Part shown: piece after piece, positions 44,267-55,860 of the stretch
Numbering within the stretch: the first letter of the stretch is position 1
How the letters are laid out: each line of letters opens with the position of its first letter
Position numbers and translations under genes: made by a program
Notes under the pieces: generated by a model
What the model saw: the letters and a program-made list of their open reading frames with translations, nothing else
The model's database searches: none
Told to the model about the DNA's origin: nothing
DNA from: Chrysoporthe austroafricana
Taxonomy: Eukaryota; Ascomycota; Sordariomycetes; Diaporthales; Cryphonectriaceae
NCBI GenBank assembly: GCA_001051155.2
Contig: JYIP02000013.1
Location: 248,001 to 312,000 of the forward strand
Reading direction: 5' to 3'
Length of the DNA: 64,000 nt

Positions 44267-46479
44267 CTAGCCGTGCTCAGTAGGAGCGTTCTGGAAGAAT
44301 TGGTCCCAAAACACCCAATCAGCAACACCGGGGCTGTATCCGCTGAAAGTGTCCAAACCCGCCTCGTTCCAATTGGAAAAGGTCGAGTCCAGGGCCGGTA
44401 CAGCCTCGGCATCTGCGAGCCCGCTCGTCATCTCGTGACCGCCGCCCGTCGGCTTGTTCTTGGTCCTGCTCCGCCTCAGCCTTAGCTTCGTGATGAACTC
44501 CGGCTCAGGGTCAGAATTGCTTGGCGGGTTGGCCCCCCAGGCCTCAAGCAGGGCCTTCCAGGCAGAAGTATGCAGAGGCCGCTTCTTCTCGATGATCTCC
44601 GGGTGGTTTGCGAGCGTGTCGGCCACCGTGGACCAGACTGCGTCTAGTTCCGCACGAGAGAAGAAGCCCGGCTTCGCGAGGCTGGTCAGGACACAAATGA
44701 GTGCATCCCATAGGAAAAAGTCCTTGACCTGCCAGCGCCAATACTTCAGCTTGGGGTGACAGAATACTGCATTGTTTGAACCCAGGATCTTCTGGGAAAG
44801 GTCGCACAGCTCGCGTCTCTTGGCGTCGCTGACAACGTGGTTCCTCAGGGGTATCGTGCTTTGTCGGAGACGGACGATGTTCGCAGCAGACCTGGAGATT
44901 ATGAGGACGAGGTAGTGAAGAGGGTCTGGCGAGTACCATCAGTATGACGCTGAGTGCGAGATATCAGATACGAAGATCTCTCCATGGAAGGTCTTCATGG
45001 CTTCCAACACGCACCGATGATGTCACAGTATCGAAGGTACCTGTCCTCGATGACCGCTTCCACACGATCGATCAATTGACCATCGTCTTCGGTCGACCTG
45101 AGGTGGACGCTGGGTCCATGGCCGTCGTCCTTATACCTCAATACTTTCCGGCAGTAGAAGTCCGAGAGCTCGGCCCGCATAAGGACATAGATCATGTCGG
45201 TGGCGCCTTGTACCTCCTCAGGCTGCTGCGTCATGCCGGGATATATCTGATCATCGCCGATGTTCAACGGTTTCTTGACGTCCCACGTCGTTGGCGGCAT
45301 GCTGATGCCAGTGCCCGAGTGCTGGCCGGCGAATCCGTCAAGAGGGACCAGCTGCCAAAAGAGGCGTCGTCGCATCTGGACCTCAAAAGGTGGCAGGCCA
45401 AGACTCTCGCCGTCACGATGTAAACCCATCCGCTGGGCGATGCGGACCCCAATACCGGTAAGCATCCAGTAGGTGTGTGGGTCCAGATAACCGCGCCCAG
45501 AAATAAGGAACAGCATGTAGGCCTGCATCACGGGCATCTCCGTCGTATTCAGCAACGATGCGTTGACGAGAGCCTGCCGCAAGGCATATTCGTACCGGGT
45601 CAACAAGACGGTTCGCGGTTCCCCGAAGTCGCGCAGGCAGTCCTCGTCGGTCAACGTATAGACTGCGAAGTGATAGATGGCAAAGAGCTGGCACTCTTGA
45701 GCCCGTGAAGCTGCTGCCGGCTGCTGTGACACCGACATAACCATCTTGGCCGTGCTTGGAACGTGCAAGATTCTGCAGAGGGGCTGGACGTTGTGGACAT
45801 GGGCGCGCCAGAGTTTCATTGCATGCTCGTGGCCAGGGTGGAACTCGAGGAGGTTCTGTGACAGGCCCAGCAGCGCGCCGGAGACGGGATCATAGCCGTG
45901 CATGAAGGATGGGGCGCCTGGGTTGAGATCGTACGGACCTTCTACATCGTCGGACAGCTCCTGCATGTCTTCGGCGCCTTCGAGCCAGAGCGTGCTGTCG
46001 ATATACCGCGATTTGCCACCCACAGAGAGAAGCTTGCCTGGCTTCGAGAGACAACCGCTGGTCTGAGCCGGTGGCGCAGGCAGCGGTTCCTGCGCTGTTG
46101 TGCTTTGCGGCTCATTCTTGTGTGCGGCGTCGCCAGGCGGCGACTCACCGTCTGCAGCCTCAAGAAGACCGTGTTTGCGAAGGATACGCTCGTAGCGGGC
46201 GAGTCGTTCGTGAACGTCTTCTTCAGAGAGGCGGGTCTCAGCCTCGTTGCCCTTCCGTTTCTTCCGCCGCGGCTTCGGGGGAGCCTGGTAGACACATTCC
46301 TGCTTGGACCTGACACAGGACGAGCACGTAGGGAGGTTCCTGTCGCACTTGACCTTCCGCCGAACACATAACTGGCAGTTGTAAGGCATCGTGTCAGCCG
46401 GAGGCGGCCCCGAGTCACCAGCAGCCGGAGCGGAGCCTGTGGAAGAGTCGTGAGCCATCTCCCGGCGCTTGCTTGCCAT
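44267..46479 (-). CDS. Zn2Cys6 fungal transcription factor, intact
   Basis: Exons 45015-46479 and 44267-44925 give 707 residues. The binuclear cluster is CQLCVRRKVKCDRNLPTC followed by SSCVRSKQEC, with a basic linker KPRRKKRK. The fungal-specific middle domain has WRAHVHNVQPLCRILHVPS, GIGVRIAQRMGLHRD and RRRLFWQLVPLDGFAG. The intron uses a GTGCGT donor and joins CDII to DPLHYL in frame, which supports the model. An upstream in-frame ATG at 46512 is possible. It is likely a nuclear activator or repressor. It is divergent from the MFSD5-type transporter across 730 bp, so that gene is a candidate target, though this is inference. Confidence 0.88.
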
Positions 46480-47211
46480 TGTGAGGTGATTTGACGCTCC
46501 CAGTCCTATCATTTCCCATCCGATGCGGTTCAAGAGTTAGCCAGAGTCGGGAGGAACAGTGAACAGCGTTTCGGCCCCGAGCAAGGATGCTTTTCGGCCC
46601 CGACGTCTGCGGCCAGGCCAGCGGATCGATAGCTTAATCAGTACGCTCACCTAGCTCCACACGTCTTTTTTGTCACCCGTTCCCCATGGCGAGGATCGCA
46701 GGCACTGTCAATGTACATTTGTCTCACCTGCACATGCTCTTTCACGCTTCTCCGGCGCGCAGATACGCTTGAGGCTTATCCGAGATGCTGAGCATCGTCA
46801 CGACCAACAGGAACACCCATCCAAGGTTGGTAGCAGCTGGGCGTCATTGCACAGGCCGGCCGAGCTCGTTGCATCTTGGTCCACGGCAGCCATTGTCGTG
46901 GCCGGCTCGCCGCTATGTCTGGCTCCAACCTGTAGGTTGAGAAACAATCCGCAAGTCATTTCAGTGTGCACCGGATAGTTCGTAGGCTAGAACGGATGAG
47001 AAGAACGCACGGAGCACCTCCAGGGGTGGTTCCCAAACGAGACCCGTCACAGCTCAGGACGCCCTAGCCAAGGCCTTGTCGAGACGGCAGATGAGGACAC
47101 AGACTTGCCTCCGCCTCTCGTTCATTCCACGTGTGTTGTGCGGCACGCAGGTTGTGCATCTGTCTCAGCCATCCAGGACCTCCCGTCAAGACTTCTCGCC
47201 CTCTGCAGGTC
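46480..47211. promoter_or_regulatory. Divergent promoter, regulator / MFSD5-type transporter
   Basis: The starts of the Zn2Cys6 regulator (minus) and the transporter (plus) face away from each other across this spacer. I did not find a repeated motif comparable to that at 6.5-7.0 kb, nor any gene. Confidence 0.4.
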
Positions 47212-48649
47212 ATGGACACCTACCAGCTGAACTTCGCCGGCCTGCTGGGCCTATGCGCTGCACTCTTCGTGGCGCAGTGCAGACCGGGCCAGAGAAATGA
47301 AGACAGCAAGCCGGCGGAATCTCAGGACAAGCCCAGAGCGGACGGGGTTGGCGATGCAGAGGCATCACAGTGGCCCTTTCTGGCAGTCTACGCACTGGTG
47401 ATGGGCTCAGACTGGCTACAAGCAAGACCTACCCGCGCCCACCCCAAACTACACCTTAGCCTGTGTAAGAACCTCAGCTAACCTTCCGCAGGGCCCCTTC
47501 CTCTACTCCCTCTATCGCGAGGAGCACAACGTCTCCTCCTCCCTGGTGTCGGCCCTCTTCACGACCGGCTTCCTCTCAGGCGCCGTTTCCGCCTACGTGA
47601 CGGGGACGCTGGCCGATAAGCACGGGCGCAAGAAGGCATGCCTGTTCTTCTGCGTGGCGTACGCCCTCTCCTGCGTCCTGACCATCGTACCCAGCCTACC
47701 GTTGCTCTTCCTCGGCCGCATCCTGGGTGGCATCAGCACGAGCCTGCTGTTCAGCGTCTTCGAGAGCTGGATGGTCACGGACTTCCACGCGCGCGACCTC
47801 GGCTCCAGGGGCGGGGACCTGTCCCGGACGTTCGGTGTGATGAGCACCCTCAACAGCGTCGTGGCCATTGCCAGCGGCGTCTTTAGCGAGTGGGTGGTGA
47901 GCGTGTCAGGGACACGCAGGGCGCCGTTCGCCGCCGCCGCGGTCCTGCTCGGCGCTGCTTTCTGGGTCATCTTGACGAGATGGGCGGAGAACTACGGCGA
48001 CGCGGCAGGGAGGACGGGCGGCGAGAGGAGAGGCGACCGGCCCAAGCTGTGGGACATGCTCAAGGATCCGCGCATCGTCTGTGTTGGCCTGGCGTCCACG
48101 ATGTTCGAGGGCTCCATGTACCTCTTCGTCTTCTTCTGGGGACCGACGCTCTCGTCCGCGCGCGCGTACGAGGCCGTCTCGGGGGCGGCAGCGAGCGCGG
48201 GCCCGCTGCCGTACGGGATCATATTCGCCAGCTTCATGGCGTCCGTGCTGGCTGCGTCCCTCATGTTCAACATCGCGATGGACAAGAAGCTGCTCAGGTA
48301 CACGTATCTGCTGATCGGGATCCTCGGGATTGCGGATCTGGCCTTCTACCTGCTCGAGCAGCCGCGGAGCGAGCAGCTCAGCTTCTGGCTATTTTGCCTC
48401 TTCGAGGCCTGCGTGGGCATGTACTGGCCGTGCGTGGGCTACCTCAAGGGCCAGCTGATCGGGGACGGCATGCGCGCGCAGCTGTACGGCTTCTTGAGGG
48501 TCCCCCTGAACGTCTTCGTCGTGGTGTCGTTGTACCTTATAGGAGACGGAGATGCATACGCCAGAGTGTTTGCAGTCTGCTCAAGATTGTTGCTCCCAGC
48601 GATTGGGGCTCTGTACGCGATGGTTATGAACGAGGAGAGCGTACCCTAA
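47212..48649 (+). CDS. MFS transporter, MFSD5 / molybdate-anion type
   Basis: Exons 47212-47421 and 47492-48649 give 455 residues. The intron starts with GC (GCAAGA) and ends with AG; its removal gives the family signature SDWLQGPFLYSLY. Motif A is GTLADKHGRKKA, with GRILGGISTSLLFSVFESW after it. Around eleven or twelve membrane segments are visible. Algal and animal members of this group transport molybdate; fungal specificity is not established. The frame is clean through the stop. It is divergent from the Zn2Cys6 regulator. Confidence 0.87.
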
Positions 48650-49048
48650 TCGGATCTTGGCAGGGTCAGCATAGCCGTTGCACGGCGTACTCATTCAGGT
48701 CCGGAGGATGGGCTGAGCTCTCGGGCCCGAGACCCGCGGCTGACGACGGTGATGGCTACTGGGCCGGGGCACCGGGCTGGCCTGACGCCATGGATCGCGC
48801 GCTAAGGTTAGCACGAGTACCATGATGTATTTAACCCCCAGGAATATCCCAATGTACTATATAGTATACTATGATGTGCTCTACCCATAGAAATAAGACA
48901 AGGCGTCCTGTGATCTTCGTTGTCTTGTTTTGGTACGTGCAAGAAGAAGCCTCAGGCAGCCTCGAGCTGGTTCCAACCTCGCGAGCACTACACTAGAGTC
49001 ACTAAGCAACCAAACCGTCCCTCCATCCAGATCAGACAAGTCCACCCA
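48650..49048. other. Short spacer
   Basis: This lies between two plus-strand genes. It contains the transporter 3' end and the likely promoter of the FAD monooxygenase; a frame extending upstream of 49049 is open, but its residues are not family-like. Confidence 0.45.
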
Positions 49049-50433
49049 ATGGCCCCCTTGAACGTCCTCATCATAGGGTGCTCCATAGCAGGCCCCGCCC
49101 TCGCTACCTGCCTGCTCATCTCCGACCTCCCGGCCAGCCAGAAACCACACATCACCATCCTCGAGCGCTCCTCTCGCCTGCGGACAGAAGGCCAGAACAT
49201 TGACATCCGCGGTGCGGGAATCACCATCATCCGCCGCTTAGGAGTCGAGAGGCAGATCCGGGCGAGGACGACGGGGGAGGAGGGCGTGCGCTTTGTCGAC
49301 ACGCGGAACCGGGTCTGGGCGCAGTTCCCGGCTGACAAGAGCGGCAAGATGTCGACGCCCACTGCGGACGTGGAGATCCTGAGGGGCACGCTTGCGGAGA
49401 TCCTGTATCAGCGGGCGAGGACGGTGAGCGAGGAGGTGATGGCGCAGGGTGGGAAGGGAATCGAGTTCCTCTGGGGTGATCATCTGGACAGTATCAAGCA
49501 GGACGGGGACAAGGTGAATGTGCGCCTCGCAAAGAGGGGCGACACGCGGGCCTTCGACCTCGTCATCGGCGCAGACGGGCTGCAGAGCACGACGAGGAGC
49601 ATGGTGTGGGGCCAGCACGCGGACGGCGCCGTGAAGAAGCTAGCCGGCGGGGTGTATGGCGCCTTCTTCAGCATGCCGGCGGGGAAGAACGACACCATGT
49701 GGCGGAGGTGGTTTCATGCACCTGGGCGGAGGGGGGTGATGGTCAGGCCAGGTGCGGAACGCGACAGGGCCACGGTGTTCATGACGCTCATCAATGACAC
49801 CGACGAGAGGCTCCCAGCGGCAGCCGCCAAGAAGCGCGAGGATGTCGAGGCGCAGAAGGAACTGGTGAGGGAACACTTCCAGGACGCCGGTTGGGAGTGC
49901 GGGAGGATCCTGGACGGGATGATGGAGACGAGGGACTTCTACTACGATATGGTTGCCCAGGTCGAGATGGACAGCTGGAGCAAGGGACGTGTTGCCCTCC
50001 TGGGCGACGCCGGGTGAGCCTCACTCAGCTCTCTTCCCTCGGCCATCCCCCCTCCCTCGCGTCGAGCCCGCACTGACCCCATAGCAGATACTGTGCGTCC
50101 CCCTTCTCGGGCATGGGCACGACTCTCGGCCTGACAGGCGCGTGGAACCTCGCCGGCGCCATCCTCCAGCACCCCAACGACCACACGCGCGCCTTCGCGC
50201 AGTACGAGGAGAAGATGCGGCCCACGGTCGCGCGCGCGCACAAGCTTGCGCCGGGCATGCCCAAGAGCCTCCACCCGGAGACGGCGTGGGGCGTCTGGGT
50301 TCTGAACGCCATCATGTATCTCCAGGACCGCTCGGGGCTGTTCTATCTCGTGTTGCTGCTGGGAGCAGGACCGCCTGCGCATACCGTGCCGGTTGAGGAT
50401 TATGGGTTCCGACAGCTGGAGGAGATGAAGTGA
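49049..50433 (+). CDS. FAD-dependent aromatic-type monooxygenase
   Basis: Exons 49049-50013 and 50088-50433 give 436 residues. The Rossmann FAD site is VLIIGCSIAGPALA (third position Ser in place of Gly, a common variant). The FAD/NADPH region reads DLVIGADGLQSTTR, and after splicing the GD motif reads GDAGYCASPFSG. The ATG at 49049 is chosen because it lies eight codons before the FAD motif; an earlier start would add about 43 low-complexity residues. Enzymes of this group hydroxylate aromatics or inactivate antibiotics (TetX-like). The substrate is unknown. The second intron boundary recovers a consensus motif, so the gene appears intact. Confidence 0.88.
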
Positions 50434-51679
50434 ACGCCGGGGTCTTGTTTGTGACTATAGTGGCACCCCCCGGGGGGGTTCAAAGCATATCTGATATCCG
50501 TCCTGGATTATAGAACCTGGGGCCCAGCAGTGGTCCAGCAGTGGTCCAGAACAGTGCCCCAGTCCCCAGGTGTCAGTAGAGACTCTGTTTCCCACGATCG
50601 TGGCTCGGCCCTCCTGGCCACCAGAGGTCCTAAATTCTCAAAGGAGAAGGTAGCAATCTCGACATTATTGTCCTCGTGACTCGCTCCCGGCTCGATCCGG
50701 TGGGGGCAACGTCTGGTCAGCCCAAGCTAGTGCAGCCCGAGTGGATGGGTCCGATAGCGTCCACCAGAAGCAAGTTCTCTCGTCAGTCTCGTCAGATCAT
50801 ATGATCAGCACACTCACGTCAACCCCGTCCCAGGTACAGCTACCAAGGCGCCGTCTCTGGCGTCCACGGGATGTCTCGCGACTCAGCAGAGCTCGGCCGC
50901 TGCCGTCCTGGAGACATGTCATGCCATGGCGAGACGGCCAACCCCCCTCCCCCTCTCCTCTGGAATGACGGTCCGCCGAGGCAAGGGCTGTCTGTCCTCC
51001 AGGCTGATATGAAGGGCGGCGCTGGGCCGCGGGGAGTGAGGCGGCGAGGGTGGCTGTCGACGGGATCGCGAGCCGGCATATACAGCACGGCACCTCTGCA
51101 GCCACCGCATCGTCTGCAGCCGGGCGAGCGGCGTCAAGGTCGCCTCGGATGCTGCCGACGACAAGGCCCATGACGACAGGGGGCGGCGATCAGCAAAGGG
51201 GGCGCTGCGCTGCACTGCGAGATCCAGGACCCCATGGACCCCTACTCTTAACAGTACTTACTGGCTGTTACTGTACTTACATAGCGACGGGGGGGGCCAG
51301 GCCACCCCACCACCAAGTAACCACCCACCACCCACCACTACTGGTACGCAGGACCCAGTAACCACAATGCCACCCAGGCGCGCCAGGCTGCCCTGCGGCG
51401 GCCAAGCCCAGCCCAGCACGCCTCAGCAGCGCCGCAGCTATCCTCCTAGGCCAGAAGCGGCTTGGCCCTGTCGACCTGACGGCGGCCCGCTCCGGAAGCA
51501 CGGCGATATATCCAGGCTGGACAGAGAAGTGGCCCTCCAGGGTCTCAGCACGGAGGAACGGTGACAATTCATGCCCAGGCGTGAAACTGGCCTGCGCGGA
51601 GGGAGGGACCAGTCGGTGCTAGGGGGCAGACCCGTCAAGGCTGAGGGGCAAAGGGGGGGTGGGAAGGAAAAGGAAGAAA

Positions 51680-51682
51680 AAN

Positions 51683-51714
<32 letters not shown>
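51680..51714. repeat. Poly-A tract with ambiguous base
   Basis: A run of more than 30 A contains an N at 51682. This is a homopolymer that assemblers resolve poorly, so its length is unreliable. Confidence 0.9.
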
Positions 51715-51718
<4 letters not shown>

Positions 51719-51999
51719 GAGAGGAAGAAAAGGAAAAAAGAGAAGGTGGGGGGGGGTGGGAGAGAGACGGAAGGTGGGGTACTTGGGGTACGTACCTGTC
51801 AGGTTCCCTGTTCGAGCCTGTCAAAGTGGCGTGATTTGTTAGGAAAGTGGTCTGAATCAGATGCTTCTCACTGGATGCTGAGGCGACAAGCGGTTGAAGG
51901 GGGATCGCAAACGTCCACCACAACCACAAACCGCGAGCCGCCTCCGGCCCTCTCCCATCCACCACCCCTCGGGCACGAGGTTTCTTCCCCCCCTACCAT

Positions 52000-52078
52000 A
52001 GTACGCAGTACAGCACAGCACAGCGCAGCACGGCGCAGCACGCACAGCGCAGCGCAGCACAGCACAGCACAGCACGCT
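52000..52078. repeat. GCACA/GCGCA short tandem repeat
   Basis: Repeated units of about five bases (AGCAC, AGCGC and variants) extend about 75 bp. A second repeat of CCTCG units lies at about 52963-52983. Confidence 0.75.
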
Positions 52079-53204
52079 GCCCGGGACCTGGTCTCGTCGC
52101 CAGCACCTCGCATGACCGCGGCACCGCCCTCTGGCAGCGGGCGCGGCAGCGGCAGCCCTCAGCGCGGCTCGGAACCTGGGCCGTCGACATCAGCCCATTT
52201 CCAACACCCTCAGCGTGCCAGCCAGCGCCTCCCTCCCCTCGCCCTCTCCCCTCCTCCTCCTCTGTCCTCCGGGCGGGCCCCCTGCCACCCAGGCGACAAG
52301 ATACCTGTCACTACTCACAGGCGATAATCGACACGAGATCCTCGGGGCCCTGGTCTCCTGCGTCCGCTCTGCCGAAGCGAGCCCAGCCTGCCTCCACTCG
52401 CGTCGTCCAGCACCCCGTGGCAGGCCGTACCGCACGCACCGCCCGACGAATGAACGTCACGTCTGCTGCGCAACCTTCGCAAGCCCGTCAGGCTGTGCCC
52501 CCGACCTGCGCTCGCTGGAACGACAACGGACAGCCCTCTCCCAACCGCTGGCCCCTATTACCCACTTGCTCGCACCGTGGTCTGCATCCAGTACCACCTC
52601 GGTCACTGTCGCTGTCCCTCCTCCCGGCTCCTCCTGCGGGCTCTCACCACGGCACCACAGCACCATCCTGTACGCGCCCTGCCGCCTGCGTCCCCGTCTG
52701 CGAGACCTCTCCAGCCCAGCACCTACTTACAGTCTGGTCGCCCAGGCCGTCGAGGGGCGCCATATCCCCCCCCCTCTCCCTCCCGTCTGACGGCTTGAGC
52801 GGGGGCTCGACATTCCCGTCCGCGAGAGACTGCCTGTCGGTACTGCCACCGGTAGATCTACGCGGTCATCCCCACGGGCGCGAGCTCTACACTCCCATGT
52901 CCCGTCGTAGGTAGCCCATCCCGTCCCTCAGGCCCGACTCAGCAGAAGCAGAGCAGCCGCCTCGCCTCGCCTCGCCTCGCCTCTCGCCCTGACCACCGTC
53001 ACCTGTCACGGCCGCCCCAGGTCCGTCCAGGACTAGGCGCCCAGCAGCAGCAGCAGCACTACCACCACCACCACCAGCGGCACCACCACCAGCCGCCTTT
53101 TGGCCGACGGTTTCCCCGGTTCCCGTCGACGCCCAAGAGATCGCCTGATCGCCGACCCGCCGGGACCCTGATCTTGTCCTGCAATGCTCAGCAGATAACC
53201 GGCC

Positions 53205-55164
53205 ATGGACCCCAATCTCCTCAGACACATCGAGTACTTCCTCGAGCCCAACAGCCAAGTAAGGACACCTGCCGTTTGCTATCTCTCCGTCGGTAGTGGT
53301 GGTGCTAGCGGTGCTGAATGGCCCTACCGACGAAGACCATGCCGCGCCGACGCGCCGCTTCGAGTGCTAATCCTTCGCAGACCGGCGACATCGAGAGCCA
53401 GCAGCAGCGCCGCCTGACTGCCCCGAGCTCCAGCTCCTCGGCCCAGAACTTCTGGGACGCCGCTGGCCTGAATGTCGAGTCCGCCCTCGGCTCGCCATCC
53501 TCCGTCCCGACCAGCCTGTCGTTCGAGTCGTTCGGCCAGGCTACGACTCCCACGCCGCACAGGCCCCAGCAGTCGAGATCATCACAGCAGCCCGCCGGCC
53601 AGGGGTCAAGAGTCATCCTGCCCCCCCGCCCGCCGAAGCTCAAGACCGGGCACGAGCGTAAGCGTACGAAGCTCAGCACCGAGTCGACGCCCTTCGACAA
53701 TGTCGACTACTGGATCCAGTTTGACAACGAGGAGGGCGCCGCAGGAGACGGCGCCAACCCGGACCTCAACCACCAGAAGGGCAAGGAGGCCCAGCTCTCA
53801 GCACAGCAGACACAGCAGCACTCACAACCACTCCAAAAAAGGTCAGCCTTATCTCTCTCTTCCTCCCCTTCATCATCCCCCACCCCCCTCCGGAAGGACC
53901 GGTGGGGTTCCAGCGCATCAGGGTGACATTGCGTGTCGGCCTCCGCCCGCCGGCAGCTCGACGATGATGGCATGACTGACACGGGTTGGTGCAAGGCCAA
54001 AATTACAACACTCACATACCTCGCCATCTACCACACGGGACTCCCAACAATGGAGCCCGCAGGAGCAGCAAGAGTCGAGATCGGCCGCGGCCGGACCCAG
54101 CAATCCCAGACCGCTGCACCGATCACTGCGGCCCGAGGACATGCTAGACGACGACGCGCTAGACTACGCATTATCCGAGGAGGGCGACGTGACCGCAGAA
54201 GACTTCGGCTCTATGAACCTGGCCGAGCACATGTCCAAGATTGACAACATGCCACCGCCAGAAGTCCCGCCGCGGGAGGGACTGTATTCAACACCGCTGA
54301 GCTGGGAGAAGCCCCAGCCAGGCCTGCGGCTTGATTCCCTCATGAGCATGCAGAACCCGCAGCAGCTGAGCGAGGACGAGCAGCGGCGCCTCATCGCCAT
54401 CGCGATGAACACCGGCCCGGTGATGGGTGGACTGGGGTCCGGACAGTTCGGACAGGCAAGCGGGTCGAGGGGATACGTTGCCGGAGGAGGACTCCACGCG
54501 AGCCTAGGCCCGTCGTTCAATCTCGGGGGTAGTCTGGGCGGCCTGGGGGGGTTCGGCGGTCTTGGAGGCTTGGGCATGGGACTGATAACAGACGACGCGC
54601 CGCTGCTGCGACCGGAGACGCCGGCTGTTGCGAAACCACCGCAGCCACGGCTTTCCCGGACGAACACCGACAAGGGCGAGGCCAAAGGTAAGGGCAAAGA
54701 GAAGGAGGTCGACGATGAAGCGAAGCCAAAAGCCAAGTCGGGAGACCGCACGGCGCACAACGACATTGAGAGGAAGTACCGGACGAACCTGAAGGACAGG
54801 ATTTCGGAGCTGCGAGATGCCGTGCCGGCGCTCAGGACGATCCAGGAGGGCGTGGTCGACGACGGGGAGGACAACACGCCAGGCAACCGGCCTAAAGTGA
54901 GCAAGGTGAGTGAACATGGCCCCCCCAGAGACGGGTATACTATTGTGGGGCAGGATGGCTGACGATCTGCAGGGCACGGTTCTCACAAAGGCCACCGAAT
55001 ACATCAGCTACCTAGAAAAGAAGAACAGGGCGATCATGGCGCAACACCAACAGCTCTCCCGACGGCTGGCGGCCTTCGAGCAGCTTCTCAGCCAGACGGC
55101 GCGGCCGACGTTCCAGATGCCGAATTACAGCAGGACGCTGTTTGACCCGCGAGCATTCTGCTAG
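53205..55164 (+). CDS. SREBP-type bHLH transcription factor
   Basis: Exons 53205-53258, 53381-53841, 53996-54905 and 54973-55164 give 538 residues. A low-complexity Ser/Gln/Pro region leads to an acidic segment (LDDDALDYALSEEGD), a Gly-rich stretch near residue 350, a Lys/Glu-rich segment, and the bHLH domain at about residues 424-500. The basic helix contains HNDIERKYRTNL; the Tyr in place of the usual Arg marks SREBP-family factors. Helix 2 continues into a leucine-zipper-like run (ISYLEKKNRAIMAQHQQL). The chain ends soon after, with no membrane segments, so it is unlike the membrane-anchored Sre1 type and closer to the short SREBP-like class. Such factors control hypoxia, sterol or iron responses in fungi. 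Exon 3's acceptor was chosen by phase and is moderately certain. Confidence 0.82.
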
Positions 55165-55860
55165 AGTGCTCTGCGCAGCCTGCGGGGCTGCTCAGCCCCC
55201 GGGCTACCTTATAATACTTGTCGACATAGCTTTTGGCGTTCTGATCTCGCTTCCGGCGTCGCAATCGCTCACAGGTCCAGGCCATCAGGAGCATGAGCAG
55301 GGGAAATGACATGTCACGGGATATATCACGGATGATCACCTACTGGTGTAACGAAACGAGAAAAAGTATAGACCCACCCATCTCCAAGCAAGGCGCCATT
55401 TTCAATGGAGAGTATCCGTTTCTTTGTATATAAATGCTGAGCCATCAACGAATGTCCACTCACAACGATACTGTGGGGTCAAGAAGGGGAGGCTGTAATC
55501 GTGGTGGAGGGTCAGGCAGGCGGTCGACACCCCAGGAGACGGCCTGGGGCCGGGGTTGATGAGTTTCCACGACAGGACGAAGGCGACATGGCCGCCGAAG
55601 AGCGGAGGGTCGACACATGCAGCATTGTGATGGGGGTCTGCCATTGCTTCTGGGAATAGCTGCAGGCCAGTGCGCGCGATCAGCTGCTACCTGAACACGC
55701 GAACTTTTCCCATGTCATATACCATGCTTCCCCATGTGAAAGTGCCCGCGGGTCGAGAGGCGATTCTGTTGGTCCCATTGCAAATGCATATCCAGAGCAT
55801 GTCCTCGTTGCCACGCCAGTCTCTTGAACTTATTTATTTTGTGAAGATCATGCCAGCCCC
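55165..55860. other. Intergenic spacer, convergent genes
   Basis: This lies between the bHLH gene and the aminopeptidase 3' end. No supported gene is seen. Confidence 0.45.

Larger units (their letters stand above)
50434..53204. other. Long low-complexity leader/intergenic region
   Basis: This is 2.8 kb without a supported gene. It holds GC-rich, CT- and CA-rich sequence, a poly-A run with one ambiguous base, and short tandem repeats, ending immediately before the bHLH gene. Part of it could be a long 5' UTR or upstream exons of that gene. Open frames through it are repeat-driven and show no motifs. Confidence 0.5.

Noticed and set aside
51571..52327. Several long overlapping frames near the poly-A tract
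   Set aside because: They run through homopolymers and short tandem repeats, and one includes the ambiguous base; no domain is visible.
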